Part shown: piece by piece, positions 57,805 to 64,000 of the stretch
Layout of the letters: each line of letters opens with the position of its first letter
Position numbering within the stretch: the stretch's first letter is position 1
NCBI GenBank assembly: GCA_021845505.1
Contig: JAJZVU010000014.1
Location: 1 to 64,000, forward strand
DNA length: 64,000 nucleotides
From: Pseudomonadota bacterium
GTDB taxonomy: Bacteria > Pseudomonadota > Gammaproteobacteria > Burkholderiales > Burkholderiaceae_C
Direction of reading: 5' to 3'
Position numbers and translations under genes: made by a program
The notes under the pieces: model-generated
The model's database searches: none
What the model saw: the letters and a program-made list of their open reading frames with translations, nothing else
What the model was told of the DNA's origin: nothing

Positions 57805-58767
57805 TTAACCCTGTGTCGCCAGTTGCCTTTCGAGACCATCGAGCACCCGGTAGCAGGGCAGCACCGACGCGGCGCTGGCGTTGGGCTCGCGTCCCTCGCG
57901 GATGGCGGCGAAGAATTCCCGGTCCTGCAGCTCGATGCCGTTCATCGACACGTCGACCCGGCTGACGTCGATCGGCTGGTCCTTGCCGTCGACCAGGTCG
58001 TCGTAGCGGGCGATGTAGGTACCGTGGTCGCAGATGTAGCGGAAAAACGTGCCCAGCGGGCCGTCGTTGTTGAACGACAGCGAGAGCGTGCAGATCGCCC
58101 CGCTGCTGCTCCTGAGCTGGATGCTCATGTCCATCGCGATGCCCAGCTGCGGGTGGATCGGCCCCTGCAGCGCGTGCGCCTGCACGATCTCCCCGCCGCT
58201 CTGCCAGGCGAACAGGTCGACGGTGTGCGCTGCGTGGTGCCACAGCAGGTGGTCGGTCCAGCTGCGCGGCTGCCCCAGCGCGTTCATGTTGCTGCGACGG
58301 AAGAAATAGGTCTGCACGTCCATCTGCTGCACCCGCAGCTCGCCGGCGGCGATGCGGCGGTGCAGCCACTGGTGGCTGGGGTTGAAGCGCCGCGTGTGGC
58401 CGACCATCGCCACCAGGCCGCTGCGCCTTTGCTCGTCGACCACGGCCTGGGCGTCGGCCAGGCTGTCGGCGAGCGGGATCTCCACCTCCACGTGCTTGCC
58501 GGCGCGCAGGCACTGCAGCGCCTGCGCGGCGTGCATCTGCGTCGGGGTGCACAGGATGACCGCGTCGACCTCGGGCAGCGCCAGGCTGTCGGCCAGGTCG
58601 GTGGTGGCATGGCGCACGCCGTATTGCTGCGCCACCGCGCGGGTCTTGTCGATCTCCCGGCCGACCAGCGACACCACCTCGACGCCGTCGATGCGGCGCA
58701 TCGCGTCCAGGTGCTTGGTGCCGAAGGCGCCGGCGCCGGCCAGCGCCACCTTGATGGTCTTGCTCAT
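57805..58767 (-). CDS. ligC: 4-carboxy-2-hydroxymuconate-6-semialdehyde dehydrogenase (LigC/PmdC)
   Basis: Oxidises CHMS hemiacetal to 2-pyrone-4,6-dicarboxylate with NAD(P)+. 320 aa Gfo/Idh/MocA fold: Rossmann motif VALAGAGAFGTKHLDAM at the N-terminus, EIPLADS (in place of the usual EKP) and the LigC-typical HTRRFNPSHQWLH and WHHAAHTVDLFAWQ. Last gene of the operon, 2 bp after ligB. Confidence 0.92.
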   Translation of the reverse strand: MSKTIKVALAGAGAFGTKHLDAMRRIDGVEVVSLVGREIDKTRAVAQQYGVRHATTDLADSLALPEVDAVILCTPTQMHAAQALQCLRAGKHVEVEIPLADSLADAQAVVDEQRRSGLVAMVGHTRRFNPSHQWLHRRIAAGELRVQQMDVQTYFFRRSNMNALGQPRSWTDHLLWHHAAHTVDLFAWQSGGEIVQAHALQGPIHPQLGIAMDMSIQLRSSSGAICTLSLSFNNDGPLGTFFRYICDHGTYIARYDDLVDGKDQPIDVSRVDVSMNGIELQDREFFAAIREGREPNASAASVLPCYRVLDGLERQLATQG

Positions 58768-58769
58768 GT

Positions 58770-60026
<1,257 letters not shown>

Positions 60027-60037
<11 letters not shown>

Positions 60038-60962
60038 CGCGCGCTCCCGCGTGGTGTTCCGGCCAGTACAGCCGCATCGGGTTGTCGACCAGCAGCCTGC
60101 GCTGCAGCTCGGGGGTGGCCGCGATGTGCGGGATGAAGTCGACCAGCAGTCCGTCGTCGGGCATGTGGTCCTTCAGGTTGGGGTGAGGCCAGTCGGTCCC
60201 CCACAGCACGCGGTCGGGGAATTCCTCCACCAGGCGCCTGGCGAACGGCACGACGTCGCGGTAGGCCGAGCGCTCGCCATGCAGCGCGGGCGGCCCGGAC
60301 ACCGACAGCCTTTCCGGGCAGCTGACCTTCGACCAGACGTTGGCGTGTTCCCGCAGCAGCCGCACGAACAGCTCGAACTGCGGCCCGTCGACCGGCTGGG
60401 TGACGTCGGGCCGCCCCATGTGGTCGACCACGACCAGCGTCGGCAACGCGGTGAAGAAGTCCCACAGCTCGGGCAGGTCGACGGCCTCGAAGTACACCAC
60501 CACGTGCCAGCCCAGCGGCGCGATGCGGGTGGCGATTTCCAGCAGCTCCTCGCGCGGCGTGAAGTCGACCAGCCGGCGCACGAAGTTGAAGCGCACCCCG
60601 CGCACCCCCGCCGCGTGCAGCCGCAGCAGTTCGGCGTCGGCGACGTCGCGCCGCACCGTGGCCACGCCACGCGCGCGCCCGTCCGAATGCTCCAGCGCGT
60701 CGACCAGCGCGCGGTTGTCGGAGCCGTGGCAGGTCGCCTGCACGATCACGTTGCGCGCGAAGCCGAGGTGGTCGCGCAGCGCGAACAGCTGCTCGCGCGA
60801 GGCGTCGCAGGGCGTGTACTTGCGCTGCTCGGCGTAGGGGAAACGATCGCCCGGCCCGAACACATGGCAATGCGCGTCGACGCTTCCCGGCGGCACCGCG
60901 AAGCGCGGCCGCGACGGGTTGGCGTACCAGTCGAGCCAGCCGGGAGTCTTCTGGAAGGCCAT
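60027..60962 (-). CDS. ligI: 2-pyrone-4,6-dicarboxylate lactonase (LigI/PmdD)
   Basis: Opens the PDC lactone to 4-oxalomesaconate; 311 aa amidohydrolase-fold enzyme. Key segments: SVDAHCHVFGPGDRFPYAE, GVRGVRFNFVRRLVD (substrate Arg), VVDHMGRPD and the catalytic Asp in WGTDWPHPN. These fit the metal-independent LigI group. 3 bp gap to the upstream dehydrogenase-like gene. Confidence 0.93.
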
Positions 60963-60965
60963 GGT

Positions 60966-61940
60966 TCAGTCCTCGGCTGTCGCCGCGCCGGATCGCGGCG
61001 ACGCACCCAGCAGCCGGTCGGCCTCGGTGCGCCAGTCCGGGCTGCGGGCGAAGCCGGCGGCGCCGCGCTGGCCGAACACCCCGCGATCGGCCAGATCGGC
61101 AACCCAGGCCTGGCGCTCGGCGCTGCCGGCGGCGGACCACGGGGTCAGGCCGGCCTCCTCGACGGTGCGCGCGACCTCGCGCATTTCCTCGCTGCGCCGA
61201 CGACCGTGCTCGATCACCCGCTGGAAGAAATAGGCCCCCTGGCGCTCCCAGTCGATCCCCGGAAAGGTCTCGGCGAGCGAGGCCAGAACGGCGTCCTCGA
61301 CTCCGTAGGCGCGCGCCGCGCTGAAGCTCTCGATGACCATCGCCTCCAGGCCCTTGATCATCACGCTGCGGCACATCTTGGTCGCCGACACCACGCCCAG
61401 CCGCGAGTCGCCGAAGCGCGCCTTGGAGAAGCCCAGCGCCCGCAGCGCCGGCTCGATCTCGCGGGCGTGCGCGCCGCCCAGCAGCATCGGCACCTGACTG
61501 CGGTACGGCGGCACCGAGGTCATCACCGCGGCTTCCACATAGCGCCCGCCGGCCGCATCGATCGCCTCGGCCGCCTGCGACTTGGCGCGCGGCGAAGCCG
61601 AGTTCAGGTCGAGGAACCAGGCGCCCGCGCGCAGCGCCCCGGCGCATTGCCGCGCCACCGCCAGCGCCTGGCTGGCGGTGACCGCGCTGATCAGCAGGTC
61701 GCAGTCGCCGGCCAGCGCCTCGGCCGACTGCGCCAGCGCGACGCCGCCGGCCGCGGCATGCTCGCGCAGCGGCTGCGCCTGCGCCGGCTGATCGAGCTTG
61801 CGGTCCCACGCCAGCACCCGCGCCACGCCCAGGCGGCGCAGGTCCTCGCCGAGGATGCGTCCCACCTCGCCGTAGCCCAGCAGGCCGACGCGCCAGCCCC
61901 GGGCCGCGCCGGCGCCCTCGCCGTTCGCCTCAGTCGACAT
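60966..61940 (-). CDS. NAD(P)-binding dehydrogenase with DUF1932 domain, role unknown
   Basis: 324 aa. N-terminal 6-phosphogluconate-dehydrogenase-like Rossmann domain ([19 protein letters not shown], then [22 protein letters not shown]) and a C-terminal helical DUF1932 domain ([21 protein letters not shown]). It overlaps ligK by 11 bp and is 3 bp from ligI, so it is embedded in the protocatechuate operon between the pmdF and pmdD equivalents. No step of the textbook 4,5-pathway needs it. It might act on a keto/enol isomer of OMA or CHA, or on a dead-end product; substrate unknown. Confidence 0.85.
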   Translation of the reverse strand: MSTEANGEGAGAARGWRVGLLGYGEVGRILGEDLRRLGVARVLAWDRKLDQPAQAQPLREHAAAGGVALAQSAEALAGDCDLLISAVTASQALAVARQCAGALRAGAWFLDLNSASPRAKSQAAEAIDAAGGRYVEAAVMTSVPPYRSQVPMLLGGAHAREIEPALRALGFSKARFGDSRLGVVSATKMCRSVMIKGLEAMVIESFSAARAYGVEDAVLASLAETFPGIDWERQGAYFFQRVIEHGRRRSEEMREVARTVEEAGLTPWSAAGSAERQAWVADLADRGVFGQRGAAGFARSPDWRTEADRLLGASPRSGAATAED

Positions 61941-62622
61941 AGCGCAGTCCGGCCTTGCGCAACGGCTCGCGCATTCCATACATGTCCAGGCCGAGCACCC
62001 CGGAGGCGAGCTTGGCGCGCTTGTCGGCCTCGTTGGCCTCGCGCGCCGCTGCCGCCTGCGCGGTCGCGGCGGCCCGCTCGGCCGGCACCACGACCACCCC
62101 GTCGTCGTCGGCCACGACCACGTCGCCCGGGTTCACCAGCGCGCCCGCGCACACCACCGGGATGTTCACCGAGCCCAGCGTGGCCTTGATGGTTCCCTTG
62201 GCGCTGATGAACCGGCTCCACACCGGGAACTGCATCGCGGCGAGTTCCTTGACATCGCGCACGCCGGCCTCGATGACCAGGCCGCGCGCGCCCCGCGCGC
62301 GAAACGAGGTCGCCAGCAGGTCGCCGAAGTAGCCGTCGCCGCACTCGGCGCTGAGCGCAGCGACGACCACGTCGCCGGGCTGGATCTGTTCGGCCACCAC
62401 ATGCATCATCCAGTTGTCGCCCGGGTGCAGCAGCACCGTCACCGCGGTGCCGCAGGCGTGCGCGCCGGGGTAGATCGGCCTCATGTAGGGGCGCATCAAG
62501 CCCACCCGGCCCATCGCCTCGTGCACCGTGGCAGTGCCCAGGCTCGACAGCGCCTGCACCGCGTCGGCGTCGGCGCGCCGGATGCTGCGATACACCACTC
62601 CGAGTTCGTTCAAGCCGCTCAT
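61930..62622 (-). CDS. ligK: 4-carboxy-4-hydroxy-2-oxoadipate aldolase (LigK/PmdF)
   Basis: Class II pyruvate aldolase cleaving CHA to pyruvate and oxaloacetate; 230 aa RraA-like fold. Substrate/metal motif GVRDVKEL (Arg-Asp of the R-D-X20-D type), [16 protein letters not shown] and the C-terminal [12 protein letters not shown]. It follows ligJ by 20 bp. Confidence 0.93.
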   Translation of the reverse strand: MSGLNELGVVYRSIRRADADAVQALSSLGTATVHEAMGRVGLMRPYMRPIYPGAHACGTAVTVLLHPGDNWMMHVVAEQIQPGDVVVAALSAECGDGYFGDLLATSFRARGARGLVIEAGVRDVKELAAMQFPVWSRFISAKGTIKATLGSVNIPVVCAGALVNPGDVVVADDDGVVVVPAERAAATAQAAAAREANEADKRAKLASGVLGLDMYGMREPLRKAGLRYVD

Positions 62623-62642
62623 CGCTTGTGCCTCCCGCCGCG

Positions 62643-63668
62643 TCAGCGGCCCTGTGCCTGCAGCGCGGCATGCAGCCGCGGATAGACCCGGCGCGCATTG
62701 CCCTCGTAGATGAGGGCGCGCTGCGCGGGGTCGATCGACGCCGCCTCCACGTAGCGCCGGGTGTCGTCGAAGGAATGCCCGGTCTGCGGGTCGATCCCCT
62801 TCACCGCGCCGATCATCTCCGAGGCGAACAGGATGTTGTCGACCGGGATGACCCGGGTCAGCAGGTCGATGCCGGGCTGATGGTAGACGCAGGTGTCGAA
62901 GTAGATGTTGTTCAGCAGGTGCTGCTGCAGCAGCGGCTTGCCGAGTTCCTGCGCCAGCCCGCGAAAACGCCCCCAATGGTAGGGAACCGCGCCGCCGCCG
63001 TGGGGGATCACGAACTTCAGCGTCGGGAAGTCCTTGAACAGGTCGCCGGTCAGGCATTGCATGAAGGCCGTGGTGTCGGCGTTCAGGTAGTGCGCCCCGG
63101 TGGTGTGGAAGCAGGCGTTGCAACTGGTGCTGACGTGCACCATCGCCGGGATCCGGTACTCGACCATCTTCTCGTAGATCGGGTACCACCAGCGGTCGGT
63201 CAGCGGCGGCTCCTTCCAGTGCCCGCCCGATGGATCGGGGTTGAGGTTGATCGCGACGAAGCCGTAGTCCCTGACGCAGCGCTCGAGCTCCGCGATCGAG
63301 GTGCGCGGATCCACCCCCGGCGACTGCGGCAGCATCGCCGCGCCGATGAAATGCTCGGGAAACAGCTGCGCCACGCGATGGATCAGCTCGTTGCAGATGC
63401 CGGCCCAGGTCGCGCTGGTCCGCAGGTCGCCGATGTGGTGCGCCATGAAGCTGGCGCGCGGCGAGAAGATCGTCAGGTCGCTGCCGCGCTCGCGCATCAG
63501 CCGCAGCTGGTTGGTCTCGATGCTCTCGCGCAGTTCATCGTCGCTGATGCGCAGGTCGGCCACCTTCGGCCCCAGCTCGGGGGTCGCCAGGTTGGCGATC
63601 TGCGCCTTGCGCCACTGCTCCAGCGCCTTCGGCGCGGTGGTGTAGTGGCCGTGGCAATCGATGATCAT
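62643..63668 (-). CDS. ligJ: 4-oxalomesaconate hydratase (LigJ/PmdE)
   Basis: Hydrates 4-oxalomesaconate to 4-carboxy-4-hydroxy-2-oxoadipate; 341 aa, zinc amidohydrolase fold with a non-hydrolytic role. Zn HxH in [10 protein letters not shown] (residues 6 and 8), later His in VHVSTSCN and [18 protein letters not shown] 63668 follows GGAGA; the longer frame upstream overlaps the promoter. First gene of the lig operon. Confidence 0.93.
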   Translation of the reverse strand: MIIDCHGHYTTAPKALEQWRKAQIANLATPELGPKVADLRISDDELRESIETNQLRLMRERGSDLTIFSPRASFMAHHIGDLRTSATWAGICNELIHRVAQLFPEHFIGAAMLPQSPGVDPRTSIAELERCVRDYGFVAINLNPDPSGGHWKEPPLTDRWWYPIYEKMVEYRIPAMVHVSTSCNACFHTTGAHYLNADTTAFMQCLTGDLFKDFPTLKFVIPHGGGAVPYHWGRFRGLAQELGKPLLQQHLLNNIYFDTCVYHQPGIDLLTRVIPVDNILFASEMIGAVKGIDPQTGHSFDDTRRYVEAASIDPAQRALIYEGNARRVYPRLHAALQAQGR

Positions 63669-63726
63669 TCGTCGTCTCCGGGATGGGTGGGCTCGCGCCG
63701 GCCCGCGGGCCGCAGCGCGGAGGCCG

Positions 63727-63783
63727 ATTATCCCAAGCCGGCGCCCCCGCATCCAGGCATCGCCGCCAGCTAGCAGCTATCAC
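63727..63783 (-). promoter_or_regulatory. Candidate lig operon promoter with GTGATAGCTGCTAGC box
   Basis: Minus strand: box GTGATAGCTGCTAGC (63783-63769), 36 bp, then GATAAT (63732-63727, 5 of 6 to -10) with a poor -35 (TGGATG). Predicted start near 63720, about 52 bases before ligJ; the box is centred near -56, where LysR activators bind. The TGA of the box is also the stop codon of the lysR gene. Confidence 0.45.
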
Positions 63784-64000
63784 GAATTGATATGGTCGCC
63801 GGCGCCCGCGTGCGCGCGCGCCAGCTCCATCAACAGCCCGCCGGCGTGGCGCATCAGCGGCGACGCCGGCTTGGTCGCCGAGGTCGCGAGGAACAGCCGG
63901 CTGTACAGCCGCGGCCCGCGCAGCTCGCGCACCCGGTAGTCCTCGGGGTGCCCGCTGGCGAGCACGGCGCCGGCGGTCAGCACGGCGTGGCCGTGGCCGC
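63780..64000 (-). CDS. LysR-type regulator, C-terminal part (cut by window end)
   Basis: About 73 C-terminal residues; the 5' part lies beyond the window. GHAVLTAGAVLA...YRVRELRGPRLYSRLFLATSATKPASPLMRHAGGLLMELAR is the typical end of a LysR effector-binding domain. It precedes the lig operon on the same strand and is probably its activator (LigR/PmdR equivalent), which is inference. Confidence 0.7.
   Translation of the reverse strand, partial: GHGHAVLTAGAVLASGHPEDYRVRELRGPRLYSRLFLATSATKPASPLMRHAGGLLMELARAHAGAGDHINS

Overview
The window looks like chromosomal DNA of a high-GC betaproteobacterium of the order Burkholderiales. The evidence is the map-glnD pair, the purL type, prpR-prpBCD, a pmd/lig-type protocatechuate 4,5-cleavage operon, an RcoM-regulated cox cluster and GC-rich codon use throughout. 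No tRNA, rRNA, CRISPR array, transposase or phage gene was seen, so the window reads as native chromosome. Almost every kilobase is coding.

Layout. 0-6 kb (minus): a ba3-type terminal oxidase (small subunit, CuA subunit II, heme subunit I) followed by SCO and CtaG copper/assembly factors and an FtsH-family protease paralogue. 6.2-8 kb (minus): a DUF2214 membrane protein behind an NsrR-like promoter/operator, the Rrf2 regulator nsrR itself, and an acyltransferase-like membrane protein abutting purL. 8-17 kb: purL, divergent from map and glnD (PII uridylylation), then the cbpA-cbpM DnaJ co-chaperone pair behind a heat-shock-type promoter. 17-24 kb: a TonB-dependent receptor with a 7x Ala-Gln-Ser repeat after its signal peptide, a BenE benzoate transporter, a fluoroacetate/haloacetate dehalogenase homologue, two Hsp20 proteins (heat-shock-type promoter) and a Sel1-repeat protein.

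24-34.7 kb (minus): an aerobic carbon monoxide oxidation locus. RcoM (heme-PAS plus LytTR CO sensor) is followed by coxM-S-L-G-D-E, an XdhC/CoxF-like maturation factor and a MocA-like molybdenum-cofactor nucleotidyltransferase. CoxL carries the AYRCSFR motif that marks true form I CO dehydrogenase. Three direct repeats spaced exactly 21 bp lie upstream of coxM. An acyl-CoA dehydrogenase follows.

34.8-48.5 kb: a DEDDh exonuclease fused to a GIY-YIG (UvrC/Cho-like) nuclease, the methylcitrate cycle (PrpR divergent from a sigma-54 promoter and prpBCD), a VOC protein, and a heavy-metal RND efflux operon (adaptor, pump, outer-membrane factor).

48.5-64 kb: a lignin-aromatic island. A MarR regulator and an amidohydrolase diverge from an enoyl-CoA hydratase and feruloyl-CoA synthase. 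A five-gene branched-chain-type ABC importer and a complete protocatechuate 4,5-cleavage operon (ligJ-ligK-dehydrogenase-ligI-ligA-ligB-ligC) follow, with a LysR regulator cut by the window end. Together these would import and CoA-activate hydroxycinnamates and take protocatechuate to pyruvate and oxaloacetate. Vanillin dehydrogenase and vanillate demethylase are not in the window. Propionyl-CoA disposal by prpBCD and CO as a supplementary electron donor to the respiratory chain fit a soil or plant-litter heterotroph that can scavenge CO.
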